A stretch of DNA of 64,000 bases from Dioszegia crocea (taxonomy: Eukaryota > Basidiomycota > Tremellomycetes > Tremellales > Bulleribasidiaceae): the NCBI GenBank assembly GCA_001600615.1, contig BCKK01000002.1, forward strand, positions 898,809 through 962,808, given 5' to 3'. Under the pieces are notes generated by a model. It saw only the letters and a list, made by a program, of their open reading frames with translations, searched no databases and had not been told where the DNA came from. The translations under genes and the position numbers were made by a program. Positions within the stretch are counted from its first letter, which is position 1; the number at the start of each line of letters is the position of its first letter. Of this stretch, positions 35,795 through 47,603 are shown piece after piece.

Positions 35795-38625
35795 TCAGTA
35801 TTCCGACATCGTGAGGGTCTTCCCTGGTCACCGTCAGCAACTGAAATCATTGATGTTCACGGGTAACATACCAATCTGCGGCCTCCTCCTCTTCGCCTGG
35901 GCTGCTACATCATTCGCTCCAACATCGAAGAAGCCAAACCCGCTCACTACGAGAATCAGCATGGACATCGTATCATCAAACTTACGCATTTCCTCCTCTT
36001 CTGTTTCTTCAGTCTCCACAGTGATCGCCTTGCCGGTCCTTGCGTCTCTGAGAATACCAGCGTGATCGACCCAGTGTTGAGGTTTCTCGTTGGCGTCTTT
36101 CCACAATGCGATGAGCATTGTGCGGACCTCCAATAGATAGGATTGCAGGGTCGACAGTAGTCGTCGAGTCTGCAGGTGCTTGGACGACATGCAGATGGAT
36201 ATACCTTCATCTTTGATGATGTACCCTTCCAATTAGCTCGATCCGAGGATCCTTCGAAGGGTGACGCACCTATTCCATACCCCTCAGGGGTGACTGGACC
36301 AAAGCCAAAGAGGCGCAAAGCAGGATTTCCGCAATTGGAGGTCGATAACACGCTCGTACCGAGAAGGCTGTATGCGGGATCGGTGAAGATGTCAGGGACG
36401 GTGATCTGATCGGGATCTCTCTCGCTGTTGCTGGATCTCCGGGAGGACGTGCCGTCGCCATTTCCATTTGCAGCAGCGTGGGTCTTGCGTTGCGTCTCGA
36501 TGTCCCGCTGAATCAGGGAATGCATCGCGTATAGGTGACTGTAAAGTCAGTCAGCAGATGACTTGACCTGTGTAATGTACTCACCGATCATGGCCTTGTC
36601 CCGCAGAACAATCCTTGGTTAGCTGAGTGTGACGCTTACACGCAGATCGCAATGCTGTGATTTTTTGCTCGGGAGTTGCGCTCTCAGATAGGAAAGTCTG
36701 ACAATTAGCTCGTGGTACATACGGCAGATCGCTCATAACCCACCTGCACAAACCCAACGCTCTCTGGCTGGACCGTCCGGATTGCCTCAGTACGTCCATG
36801 AAGGAACGCCTTGGTCATGGCCGGCTCGTAAGTCGATTCCACTCGTCCTGTCGATCAGCTCGAGCTCGCTCTGAAAGCTTTTGACTAACCGTAAAGCCCA
36901 TAATAGGCCGCCTGGAACGCCATCTGGACGAACGCATCCGGACTGAATCCATGACGCTTGATGAAAGTGCTCCCATACCCTTTGAACTCAAGTGCCTGAC
37001 TGTCATTCTGGCAGATCAAGTCGGAAATGCGGGTCTCAGCGTATCGGACACCAGCTCGAAGGTCCGGCGTGAGTTTCCACTCCAGTTTCTTGGGTGAGGT
37101 GTCGTACTCCTCGTCAGGCTCGCTTTCGCTCTTGCCTTTGGATTTCGAGCGAGCAGAACGAGAGTAGGGGGAAGGCCGGGATTTGAATAAGGATGGGGTA
37201 GAGGGGTTGATTGTCTGATTGTAAGCGGCTGGCCTGGATGCGAGAAGAGCAACTAACCTTTGCGAACAGCAAGACTAGCTCAGTGTACACGTCTGCGGCA
37301 TATCGAAGAACCGTGTGACCGTCAACACCCGTGTGCTCGAAATTGACTCCAGCGTCACCATTGCTGCAAACAATGATTTGGAGCTACTGTCAGTAACACT
37401 CGCACCTGTCACTCACTTTATCATACCACCTGTTGGTACAGGTACCGGTTTGGATGCCTCCATCCAGCTTGTAACTTCCACAGAGGAAGTTCCCACATAG
37501 CTCGCCCAAGTCTTCCGTGCTGTAATCATCCAGACAAACCACGAATAGCGCTGATTCGATCACTGCCAGTGAGGCGGCGCTGGATTTGTTTGAGCTGATA
37601 AGATGTTGGCGAAGGCTTGACCAAATCTTTCGTGACTCCGTAGTGAGCACTCCAAGGGCGTTGGGTGCGACCTGTCATTAGTTGGCGTGTGGTCATGTAC
37701 TCACCTCCTGTATTGGCGTCTTGTCGGCATCGCGTACTATAGCTTCCAGATTTGTCAAGATCTCTCGATCAGACAGTAAAGGGCGGTACTGTGAATCCAG
37801 GCAGTCAAACCAATCTGATATCAGTTCTTGTCGGTCCTTCGTAACTCACAAAATTGGCCACGCCGTATGACGACAACATGTCTACTCTCATTGTTGATCT
37901 GCATTCGGCAACCGCGCTGAAGTTAGCTTCATCCGAAATTCAGAACTCACGTCAGTCGGTACACGACAAGCACCGAATAGGCGCTCGTACTGGCTCATGT
38001 CTAGTGGGGTATCCCTGACGGCGTCCGGCTGTAACAGGCCATTCCTTTGGTCGTGAATGAAAGAGAGGGATGAAAGGATGAGTGAGGCTGCACGAGATAG
38101 TTGGGGATTCATTCGCGGAGTCACATCGGAGCTGTGGTATAAGCGTAGTCCAGTAAGCAGGTCAGAACGTACGAAAGGACGAAGAACGGGTTCTGTGAAT
38201 TTAGCACTGACAATGCAGCAAGACTGGGTCCCACTCACCAGACTCAGTACAACGGAGTCGGCAAAGTTCAAATAGCTCTCATCTGTTTGTTAGCTGGCTC
38301 TTCGACCTTTTGACTTACACCAAAACTCCTCAATGTAGCTCTCTACACCGGTGTTGTAATCCTCAAGCCTCTTCTGCCATTTCGCACCCTCGCCACCCGT
38401 CATAAACTCGTTTACGATCCTCTTGGTCTTCTCATGCTCGTCCGGATCCTGCAGACCCTCCAAGGCTCGCAAGTACCTCTTGCAGGAATCCTCAAGCTTC
38501 GGAATAGGCAGCTTGGGTAATCCTCCAGAAGTGGAGACATCCTTGGTCTTGATGGTGCCGTTGGTGTTTGCGAGCTTGGGCTGAGCGACTCCGGTCGGCA
38601 GCGCGGACGAGGCTTCAGCGGTCAT
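35795..38625 (-). CDS. CAT2: carnitine O-acetyltransferase
   Basis: Many short exons encode a choline/carnitine acyltransferase. The N-terminal LPKLPIPKLEDSCKRYLRAL and ESYLNFADSVVLSLNPFF, the NNESRHVVVIRRGQF segment, and NGDAGVNFEHTGVDGHTVLR with the catalytic His (codon 37333-37335) are clear. They are followed by GYGSTFIKRHGFSPDAFVQM, YESTYE-like substrate residues (VESTYEPAMTKAF), the STS-type LLGTSVLSTSNCGN, GFGPVTPEGYGIGYIIKDEG and a short last exon ending TLTMSEY. The enzyme moves acetyl units between CoA and carnitine for shuttling between peroxisome, cytosol and mitochondrion. Two charged insertions (SRPSPYSRSARSKSKGKSES and an NGNGDGTSSRRSSNSERD loop) enlarge it. No SKL-type ending is seen. 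The stop is placed after a final 46-nt intron. Confidence 0.92.
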
Positions 38626-39312
38626 TCTGTGTTGCTTTTTGGTGGATGTCTGGATGTATAATGCTACTCGTTTGCTGGGGTGCTAGTTAGCGGTGTCCAA
38701 GGGTGGGATATAAGGCGACAGTACGTCTTCACGCGTCAACGTCATAGACCCGCGTCGGTGGAGGTACGTCCTGTTAAACTCGGCTCCGATTTAGCCGACC
38801 CCCGCTAACCGGTAAACGCCGTAACCGGTTGCTTCAGCGGGTACCGTACGGCCGTAGTCAATTCAGCGCTCAGTATTAGCTTGTCTGTGTCTTACATGCA
38901 CAGTGCTCGAGGTCTTGAGATGTCCTTGATATGGTACCAAGAAGCAGCTCGGGAAGTGGGGGAAGGCGAGATACCAACTGCGGTCATAAAGCATCAGCTA
39001 CAGAATCAGCCACTGCAGGATCACCCTCAAGCACCGCTACACTTGATTGGAGGCATGGATGAGCTCCTAAGGTGATCTAGCTGTCCCAAGTATCTTTGCC
39101 CGTTCATAATCGAACCGGTACTCAAGAGGCTGCAACACGCTGCGACTGATATGATACCAACTCTGAAACATCGTTTACGGCATGCTGAAACGACGTCATT
39201 CTGAATCGGCGAGAGCTCTGGTACATGCAGTGAGCTCGATGATCCTCATCCTGAGGTCAAAGCAAAACTTCCTACCACTATACACAACACATTTCCCATC
39301 AAAACAGCTAGA
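38626..39312. promoter_or_regulatory. intergenic, divergent promoters of carnitine acetyltransferase and SDR gene
   Basis: This 687 bp lies between two divergent starts. A ggatataagg string at 38706-38715 lies about 85 nt upstream of the carnitine acetyltransferase ATG. A GC-rich patch with several CGGTT/AACCG elements occurs at 38770-38850 (for example taaccggtaaacgccgtaac), which could be binding sites for zinc-cluster factors. An open frame at 38881-39075 has no motif and is not called. Confidence 0.45.
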
Positions 39313-40178
39313 ATGAGCAGAACTATCGTAGTGACAGGAGCAGTAGGTTGAGCTTGTCAAATGAGAGCCTCCTGCTCACCAGTCAGAACCGAGGAATCGG
39401 TCGAGCGATTTGCGATCTCATCCTATCCCATCCCTCCCTCTCTTCCACCCCCGTCACCCTCTACGCCACCTCCAGAGCCGGCACAGACCTTGGTATCTCC
39501 ACCAAACAGCCTGATCACAAAGTCCACTACGCTTCCCTCGATATATCCAGCTCCGAGAGCATTGCCAAGCTCGACCACACCCTCTCCGAAGCCAAGCAGC
39601 CGGTCGACGTCCTCATCAATAATGCTGGCGTCTATCTTGACGACAGCTACACCTATGACAATGCTGTCACCACCCTAGATGTCAATTACCGAGGTACCTT
39701 GGCTATGTGCCAGATGATCCTTCCCCACACCAAGTCTGGCTCCCGCATCGTATCGCTATCGTCAGTCGGGTCTTCCTTGAAGGAGTACTCGTCGGACCTC
39801 ACAAAGAGATTCAGGACAGTCTCGACTCTTCCTGAGGTCGATCGATTGGCGGATGAGTACCTGAAGGCGTTTAAGGAGGACAAGCTCAAGGAGGTCGGAT
39901 GGCCACCTAGGTCGTACGGCGCATCCAAAGCGCTCATCAATGCGTTCACGCGTGTGCTGGCGAAGGAGAACGAGGGGGTGTCGGTCAACTGCTGTTGTCC
40001 AGGATGGGTGGAGACGGAAATGGGGAAGAAGGTCGGAAGTGCGCCTCCCAAGACCTTGGAAGAGGGCGCTAGGATACCGGTCAAGCTGGCGCTTGGTGAA
40101 GTCGATGGTGTGAGCGGGATCTACTGGGCAAATGACAGTATCACGGATCGGGGGGAGGGGAAGGTCCAAGATTGGTGA
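39313..40178 (+). CDS. carbonyl-reductase-like short-chain dehydrogenase
   Basis: Two exons (39313-39342, 39387-40178) encode 273 residues. The 30-nt first exon gives MSRTIVVTGA and splices onto NRGIGRAICDLIL, restoring the TGANRGIG cofactor motif. NNAGVYLDDS, SRIVSLSSVGS, the catalytic SYGASK and the CPGWVETEM loop follow, as in carbonyl reductase (CBR1-type) SDRs, which reduce ketones and aldehydes with NADPH. The insertion between the Ser and Tyr sites (about 40 residues with many charges) is also typical of the CBR1 group. The gene ends 60 bp from family gene A, tail to tail. Confidence 0.93.
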
Positions 40179-40238
40179 ACATAGGTCCAGGAAGCCCGAT
40201 GCAATGCTGTAGATGGTACAGGATGTCTCATTCTCGCA

Positions 40239-41555
40239 CTAAGTTTCATCCAAGAACTGAGTGTCAGCCAGCGCGAAGGATGATTCCGAGCGGGTTTTTA
40301 GCTTACCTGCTTAAGCACCGCGATCTGCTCACCCACAATCGTGAATGACCCTCTCGTTTGCAGGTCCAACTGGTTGCGCTCTTTGAGAGCGTCCCACATA
40401 TACGTCTTTAATTCCTCGACGTCCCTGAGCGCGTCACGTACACCTGGGGCGATATTGTTGCGCCGGGCGGCACTGCCATGCGGTAGATCCGAATCGTGTG
40501 GGACCGTCGAAGCGTCTTTTGGGGCTGTGGTGGTGGTGGCGGACTCGGGACGGTGTTTGGCGACAGATACTGGTGAGAGCTTCAGAGTACGGTCAAGGGT
40601 TGAGCGCTCCGTCGTCTTTACTGAAGTGGACGACTCGGGTTTGTTCGGCAACGACGTTAAAGTCGAAGCCTTGCGGCGCCTTGTTTGTTAGCTCAGGATC
40701 CAACCTGAGTATGCTCTAGCGAGAACTCACCGACTTCGGCCGGGCGGTTCCCCTTTCAGATCACATCGCTTTCTATTGACAAGACAATGTATACATCTGG
40801 AATCAGTATGGTAAACATTCACCTGCGAAATGATGATAAACTCACATGGAGACGACCTGCAATGAGGGTGATGACATGGTAACTCCGTCACTCTTCCTGA
40901 CCTGGACTATGCACTCGACATCGCTATCCTGACAAGTCTTACATGGACCAGCTGTGAGGTCAGACGAGCCTCGTATTGCATCGCGATCGACCTACCAGTC
41001 TGGTCTCGCTGTTTGACTTCCACTACTCCCCATGTTGCATCCATGGCTGTTATTCTGCGGTGGGACGACCCAGCGTGTTGCAATGTTGCAGCGCTCAGGC
41101 GAGTCGAATTGTTGAGCAACTTCTCCAATTTCTTGAAGCCGTCCTACCTATTCAGCTCCCAGCGCACAGGTGAAAAATTGCATTGATGTGATCCAAGGAT
41201 GACTCACCTTCCATACTGGATGCTGTCGGACGTGCGGAAGGACTTGACAAGTTGGCTGGCGGTAACCCTTGGGATCTGGAGTCTGGGCGACGCGACTCCC
41301 GGTACCTTTGTCATCCTCCCGGGACTTTCTCTTCTTGTTGGTATTGACGAGGGGAGGGACCTGGGATGTGGAGGTAGATGGCACCTGAGGGCCCCGAGGC
41401 GGCGCGTCATTGACCTCGTCCGAGCTCGGATATTCGTCTTCGATCAGCCAATCGTCGGAATCAGAGTATTGTAGTGTGTCATCAACCGGTGCGAAGGTGG
41501 AAGGTCCAGGCGCCCCTAGTGCGGACGCACCAGTCGTGCCATTTCTGCCTATCAT
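40239..41555 (-). CDS. paralogue A of a five-gene zinc-cluster family, function unknown
   Basis: Six exons (41555-41208, 41143-40996, 40951-40846, 40796-40731, 40679-40307, 40256-40239) encode 352 residues. Exon 1 is acidic, then basic (NKKRKSRED), and ends GYRQPTCQVLPHVRQHPVWK. Exon 2 is a predicted helical segment ending ATWGVVEVKQRD. Exon 3 has GPCKTCQDSDVEC and exon 4 has ICIHCLVNRKRCDLKGEP, together six Cys (residues 169, 172, 179, 202, 205, 212). The second half looks like half of a Gal4-type Zn2Cys6 cluster, including the basic residues before the last Cys. Exon 5 is a disordered linker and then a helix pair (DALRDVEELKTYMWDALKER, QTRGSFTIVGEQIAVLKQ). The last exon adds FLDET. I do not recognise the family. 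A nuclear, DNA- or chromatin-binding role is inferred from the cluster and basic signals only. Confidence 0.75.
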
Positions 41556-41888
41556 GATCCAGTGTATGGGCGGATGACAGCAGTAAGGTTTCGGTTGAGG
41601 AATGCTAAGTTCAACGTTCGACGACAATAACGGAACAGAATGACCATTGACATTATTGCCGTGACCCGTACTGGCATGAGAGATAGGCTACTAGCAGGAA
41701 CGCTGCTTAACCGATGCATGGATCCGTCGCATGCGTTACACAGAAAGGCCTGATGTACCCGACATGGCTCTAGTGAGGTCTCTGCCGTGGTCCATGCCCT
41801 GGACTTTGGCTGATCTTCAAGTGTGATGTCCGCGCAGCTATAATGCGGAGCGCCACAACATGACACGGTCTACTATTCATCGCTAGCC
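41556..41888. other. intergenic between family genes A and B
   Basis: This 333 bp holds the 3' end of B and the promoter of A, both minus strand. No clear TATA box or gene is visible. Confidence 0.45.
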
Positions 41889-43297
41889 TCATCGATGGTC
41901 TTCCGTGAACTGAAATCAGCATCGTCGCAGCAGCTGAAGTAGATCCGACTCACCTGCTGTACGACGTCAATCGAGTCCTTGATCAAACGAAACATGCTCC
42001 TGGTTTTGAAATCCATCTCATTTCTCTCTATTCGCTCGGCCAGCATGCTGTGATAAAATTCGTTGATGTCGCTAACAGCAGTAGCGACTTTTTCGTAGTC
42101 TGCAACAGAGTGAAGCCTTTCGCCAGGGGTGGGAAGGCCGGATTCGACCGAAGACAGCACGACAGGCACACTGCCTTCGATCGACTTGGCGTTGCGCTTC
42201 TTCGAGGCACCGTTCGAAGACCTCTTAAGCTCCACCTCGGTATCGAGAGACGCCCGTGGGGCATCTTTGGGCTGTTTCGATGTTGACGGCCTGGCGGACG
42301 GCGCAGCTTTGCTGAATTTTGGTTTCGTTCCGCCTAGCAGCCATCCATCCTCAGCGGGGCTCGCGGTGTGATCACGATTATTGTCGGGAACTTTCGAGTT
42401 GAGCCGGGATAAAGCAATCTCCTGCTTACTGTAGGAGTCAGCCTACAACTTGCAAACAACAATCAATCATACCTTTGGGTGCCCAATGACGGCAAAACCA
42501 AATCGCACGCTGGTCCATTGGCAAGCATACATCTCAAACATCTGCGACGGCGGTCAGCGGGTTTCGGGCTTTAGACACGGGATTTCGTCTTCACGCACCG
42601 GGAGATGATTCTATAGCCCGGAGTCCCCGTAGCAGCACTCTCGTCCTCGGTCGCCACCAGCTTGACAAGACAATCAGAGTTACGCTTGGTGCAAAGGGAG
42701 CACGGACCGCCTGTACCAGCTTAGTATGTGCTTCGGTTCACGGTTAAGAAAGGACGAACCAGCCTGATCTTCATCCTCCTTCTCGACAATGCCCCATTTG
42801 ACGTTGTCGGTGGTCAACTGATTCAAGAGCGCCGTGTTTCTCTGTATCGCATTTCCACTCCTGCTCGAATCCTGAATGTTCTTCTTGAGTCTTTGGCAGG
42901 CCTCCTACAATCTGCATCAGCCTCTATTTCAATTGCAACACTGATGCCAAGCACGCACCGACCATTCCTCGTTCCGCTCAATATTTGGAAGGATGTCGCA
43001 GACTGGTTGGCGGTATTGGTAGTTGCGCGTTCTACCTAGATTGAAATCCACGTTATCCCCTGCGCCTGCCTTGGCATGGCTCTTTCTCTTCTTATTTGGT
43101 AAAGCCGGCTCCGTACTGGTCTCGATATGCCGTTTTTGGGTAGAGGAACTGGCGGGTGCGGATTCATGTTTGCGCTCGACCGCAGCTCGCCACTCCCTTT
43201 CGGACTCAGAATCGGTGTCGGGGGACAATTGGCGCTTTCGCCCACTGGAACTTGCTGCTGCTGTGCGAAAGTTCATACTGCTGCTGTCGGTCTTCAT
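41889..43297 (-). CDS. paralogue B of the zinc-cluster family
   Basis: Six exons (43297-42959, 42904-42760, 42710-42599, 42541-42473, 42428-41954, 41909-41889) encode 386 residues. Exon 1 has a basic patch (PNKKRKSHAK) and ends QYRQPVCDILPNIERNEEWS. Exon 2 ends NVKWGIVEKEDEDQ. The cluster is GPCSLCTKRNSDC (Cys 165, 168, 175), 24 residues, then RCLRCMLANGPAC (200, 203, 211; CX2CX7C). Exon 5 begins with a long polar linker, with a second basic patch (GASKKRNAKS) before the C-terminal helices (AVSDINEFYHSML; KTRSMFRLIKDSIDVVQQ). The last exon adds FTEDHR. Intron phases (0, 1, 2, 2, 0) equal those of A. Met 43297 is chosen because the upstream frame to 43444 is hydrophobic and unlike other members. 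It diverges from THP3. Confidence 0.75.
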
Positions 43298-43689
43298 GGT
43301 CGCAGATGGTGTAGAAGCGTTGGGCAGCAGAAGGCAAAGGGACAGAACACACAACCTCAGCGCTTCCGCATATTCAACAAGCTTGATATGGGCACGTGAC
43401 CTTAGAGCCGCTATCGCACCCCAGATCCCAGAACCGCTATACATCGCCCTTCGCTAGTCGTACTTACATCCTACTTCTCATCAGAGACGAGTCCCTCATC
43501 CCATAGAAGGAGTTCCGGCAGGTGACCCATTCGTGTTGGACTCAAGGTCGACACTCGACTGAATTTCGCGGTATCGAAGTGATAGGAGGAAAACTTTTCC
43601 CGCCCAAATAACTTTCATCAAGCATAGAGGCCTGACTTGAGCTTGAAGCCTGACTTGCGACACAAGATCAGGCAGCAAGCATCACCGAT
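43298..43689. promoter_or_regulatory. bidirectional region between family gene B and THP3
   Basis: This 392 bp lies between divergent starts at 43297 and 43690. Open frames here are short and lack motifs. No TATA box stands out. Confidence 0.4.
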
Positions 43690-45750
43690 ATGTCGTCATC
43701 TTGGCCGCCAGAGTTGAAGTATGTAGAAATTTTCATCATCAGGGCCATCACACGCCTAGAGAAATAGGCTGACAGCTTTAGGACTTGGGTGCAGGAATGC
43801 CTCTCCAAAGCGACGCCGTCAAACAAGACCGCCGTGAATGCAGAGTTGAAGCAGGTGCTCTTCAAGGCTCATGCCGATGGTACTCTAAATACTACCGATT
43901 GGGCCAACGTCGAACTCCAAGCGTGAGTCCACAGCCGAGGGAATGTTGTTCAGAGTTTCCTCCAGGCTGAATATGCAGTCTCAAAGCTCAGTCACATCGG
44001 ACAACACACGTCGCGCCGATCGCTGCCAACCCCTACTCTGCCCATCTGCCGCCTCCAGGCGCCGTGACATCTTCATTCACTCCATATCGCGCCCCTTACC
44101 CAACATCTGTCTACTCGCCCCCGACTGCAATCAGCTCTTCCACCGGCAAGGGTGCCACCAATGGATTGTCTCTTGGTGGGCATTCAATCCAAGCCTCTGC
44201 ATCACCGTCGGTAGACACTAAGAAGAAGAAGCGGAAGAAGTGAGTTGAAATTCCCGGTGCAGGTGTAGACATGTGCTGATTGTCCCAGGGATGATATGGC
44301 CGTACCTAGCCAATTTGTCTCGGCTGAGGAATCTGATGCTCTTGCTCGACGTGCCGCTCGCTTTCAGCAGTCTGGATCTGCGCAGAATAATGGTACAATC
44401 GGAGGGTCAAGTTATTTCGACCCCAACGACAGCGGTATGTCCGGCGGTGTCGCGGTCGGTGGCAAAAAGCGGCTTAGGGGAAAGGCTGGCCTGGGTTATG
44501 GTGGCGTGGAGACCCCTGAGGTCGATCCAGTACGTCATCTTGTTACTGCTCTGATTTCTCTGGTCGCGCATCGTTGGCGAATTGTCATATTCTCGAGCAC
44601 AGTTGCTGATTCAGTAGAACGTCCTAGACTGGGACCACTTGACGATCAAAGGTACAAGCTCAAAGCTCGAGAAATCCTACTTGAGACTTACTTCGGTCAG
44701 TGCTTTTAATCTTGCTGCAGAACGAAACCTAACGACAACAGGAACCTTCTCCAGCTGACATCCGGCCTCTGCCTGTATTGAGACAGACCTTGAATCTGCT
44801 GAAGCTTAAATGGAAAGAGCTACACAATTATGCTTATGCGGTCGACCAATTTAAAAGCATGCGACAGGATCTGACAGTGAGTGCCGGTGCTCGTCCTCAC
44901 CTCACCTTGACTAACTATCTAGGTACAACGGATAAAGAATGAATTCACAGTTGAGGTTTACGAGATACACGCCAGGATAGCCCTAGAAGCAGTGAGTTGT
45001 CTCCCTTGCGTTTGGGACCAAGCTCATGATTTGCAGAAAGACTTGGGCGAATACAACCAGTGCCAGTCGATGCTACGACAACTATATGAACTCGGTATAA
45101 AAGGCCATCCTCAAGAATTCTTGTCGTATCGGATCATCTACTTGCTGCATACCAAGAACAGAAGTGGTCAGTGTCTTTCGTCTCCCGTTGTTGGGCCACC
45201 ATTGACCCCCAGATATGGCCTCTCTCATGGCCCAGCTGACCCCAGCCGAAAAGGCCGATCCCTCCATCCACCACGCGCTACAAGTACACGCTGCTCTCGC
45301 CACCTCCAACTATGCGCGCTTCTTCCGCCTATTCGCTACTGCCCCAAACATGAGTGGCTACATTATGGACCATTTCGTTGAGCGAGAACGAATGTCTGCT
45401 CTTGCAGTCATGTCAAAAGCGTAAGTCCGGGTGCAGTAGTCCAGACCTATCGCTGACTTGCAAGTTACAACAACCTCTCGCTCCCATACATCACCCGCAT
45501 CCTTGCTTTTGACTCGGAAAACGAAGCAGATGGCTTCCTTGCCTCTCACGATGCCGCAATATATGCCAATCCCTTTCTCCCTCAACCCCCATCCGCCATG
45601 CCGGTCAGACTACCTGCTTGGAAACCAGCCCCACCACCTCCGCCGACTCCTCTCGCTGACCTCGTATGGGACGCAAAGAAGGCGGCGGGTTCGATCGTCA
45701 GCGGCTTGGAAAAGTATCGGATCGTCGATCTGAAAGGTCAAATCGTTTGA
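43690..45750 (+). CDS. THP3: THP3/LENG8-like SAC3-GANP family protein
   Basis: About nine short-intron exons encode roughly 540 residues. The start MSSSWPPEL and FRTWVQECLSKATPSNK, then DWANVELQ, resemble the N-terminal helical region of Thp3/LENG8. A Pro/Ser-rich stretch with a KKKKRKK signal follows. After this come GKAGLGYGGVETPEVDP, DHLTIKGTS and LEKSYLRLTS with DIRPLPVLRQTLNLLKLKWK, which mark the SAC3/GANP domain. It continues through KDLGEYNQCQSMLRQLYE, SYRIIYLLHTKNRS and AALATSNYARFFRLFATAPN. In yeast, Thp3 works with Csn12 in transcription elongation and splicing. It is the only plus-strand gene inside the zinc-cluster array and separates paralogues A/B from C/D/E; it has no sequence relation to them. 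Confidence 0.9.
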
Positions 45751-46245
45751 TGGCACTTCTCACTCATCTTTTCCGTCCGTCAAAATCCAATTGCGCTGTC
45801 CTGAGGCAATCCCCGGTGCCAATCCCCTCCATCAAGGTCACAATATGTGTATGTGCAGTACAGAGGAACGAGTTGGCAAAGGTAAGGTTCGTCTTTCTGC
45901 GTGCTCCTGGGGCGATAGCAGGGATGGCGTCAGACTGTCATGTGGTGATTCTACTCGCAGAACATGCGGAGGAGGACTAGGAGATAGCTTTCTGAATTGG
46001 ACACTTATGCAAGGCCTCATCCATAGCTCTCGATTGTATGACACGGCGGATCGACATGTCGTGTCTGTCTGTAGGTGGCAATCGGCAGGAACCGACCGCC
46101 GGTATGTGGTCTCGTGTCAGAGCACAACTTGCTTCATAGCGGTTACAATTTTGCAATTATAAGATTAGAGTCGATACAACAGCCTCATTCCGAGACCAAT
46201 TAGCGCAATATTCCTCATCCGCCCTGCACCCAGTTCCGCCGATTG
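45751..46245. other. intergenic between convergent THP3 and family gene C
   Basis: This 495 bp carries two 3' ends. The part after 46130 is AT-rich with ttttgcaattataa, suitable for 3' processing. Short open frames (for example 45791-46162) have no motif and are not called. Confidence 0.5.
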
Positions 46246-47603
46246 CTAGAGCTGCTTCGAAAACTATAGGATGAGCCACCCTCAGATCGCAAGGTCGATG
46301 AATAGAAGCGACTGACTTGTTTCAGAACCTCTACCTGCTCATCAACCAGCTGGAACATTCCCCTCATCCCCAGATCCTTCTTCCCGCCTTCGGCATTCAT
46401 CATAGTCTTCATGTGCTCGACGAACTCCGTTAAGTCTTGGACCGCTGCGACGACTTGGTCTTTGCTGATGTCTGGGCCACTTGGGCTACCGTGATCGACC
46501 TCTGGCTCGATGTGAGTGGGTTTGGTGCTGGGTGTATTTCGCACCTTCGGCTACCGCCCAGCAGCAACGTTCGGTTTACTGGAACCCGATTGCTTCATGG
46601 GCTTAGGTTTGAGAGTGCTCTGGACGGTGGCGGGGAGAGGGAGCTTGGTTGGGGCAGTAGCGGATGCGTGCGGAGGGATGATGGCATAGCTGTTGGGTGG
46701 TTTCTGACTTTGGGTAGTCTTGACGACTGGCGGATGGGGTACACTGGCTTCATCAGCGACATCCCAATTCACGACTCGCGAAACATACTGTGCAGGGTCG
46801 ACATTCTGCAAAAGGAGATCGCAAGGAGTATGCGATACGAGACACCGAATGCAGCTAGGATGTCAGCTACCGGTGCGCCACAACAGGGGCGGGCTTACCT
46901 TGATATAACTTGATAAGGTCCGCCCTGTGAACCTCCAGCATTCAGCTGGACGACGCACGTCTCGCTTCTGAAGGCGCAAGTCCGACAACGGGTATCTGAT
47001 TACGGTCAGCTTTGCTTAAGTTCAGAGAGGCCGAACGGCATACCTGGCTGCTTTCCCCTCTCCTTGGCTACGATGCCCCATTGGACCTCCTCGTCTAGCA
47101 GCTGTCTCTGAGTGGCCTTTGCTCGCTTCAGAGAAGCTCGATCTAGGCTGCGATCAAGCACAGCTCGCGAAACCGTCCCAAATCCATCCTACAAACATCA
47201 GTCTCTATTCTGCCATCGGCCAGACTCATGATTATGACCCTAACAGAAAGCGACAAGTGCCTTGAAGTGAGAGGTCACATACCTTCCACGTAGCATTCTG
47301 CTTGATATTCGGGATGATGGTGCACGAAGGTTGTCGGTATTGCTCAGGGCTCATCGACTCTGACTCCTCCTCAACATCCTCCGTCTCCGGTAAAGAAGTC
47401 TTCCGTCGCACAGATGATCGCGCAGCAGCAGCGGCACTCTGTTTTCGCTTTCTCCGCTGCATCTTCCGCTTCGCATCAGGCCCTACGTACTCCTCATCGG
47501 TGCCTTCTATCTGGTCGGCTTCAGAGTCGGAGGAGATAGTGCACGGATTGTTGTACGAGCCCATACTCCGGGGTCGGGCAAGTTTCTTCGCCCCGGGAGG
47601 CAT
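46246..47603 (-). CDS. paralogue C of the zinc-cluster family, with an in-frame TAG
   Basis: Six exons (47603-47283, 47188-47044, 46995-46899, 46854-46789, 46743-46317, 46263-46246) follow the family model and stay in one frame. Exon 1 has an acidic patch, a long basic run (AKRKMQRRKRKQ) and ends QYRQPSCTIIPNIKQNATWK. Exon 2 starts DGFGTVSRAVL and ends QWGIVAKERGK. The cluster is TRCRTCAFRSETC (Cys 159, 162, 169), 19 residues, then SCIRCLVSHTPC (189, 192, 199). The usual Gly-Pro before the first Cys is Thr-Arg here. The helical domain reads AAVQDLTEFVEHMKTMM and MFQLVDEQVEVLKQ, and the last exon adds FSKQL. A TAG at 46551-46553 interrupts exon 5. Either a 90-nt in-frame intron (GTAGCC to CATCAG) removes it or the gene is broken. 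Confidence 0.65.

Noticed and set aside
38881..39075. 64-codon open frame between CAT2 and the SDR gene
   Set aside because: It has no motif and lies in the promoter region.
43298..43444. Upstream in-frame extension of family gene B to a Met at 43444
   Set aside because: The added residues are hydrophobic and absent in the other paralogues, and Met 43297 gives a leader like the rest.
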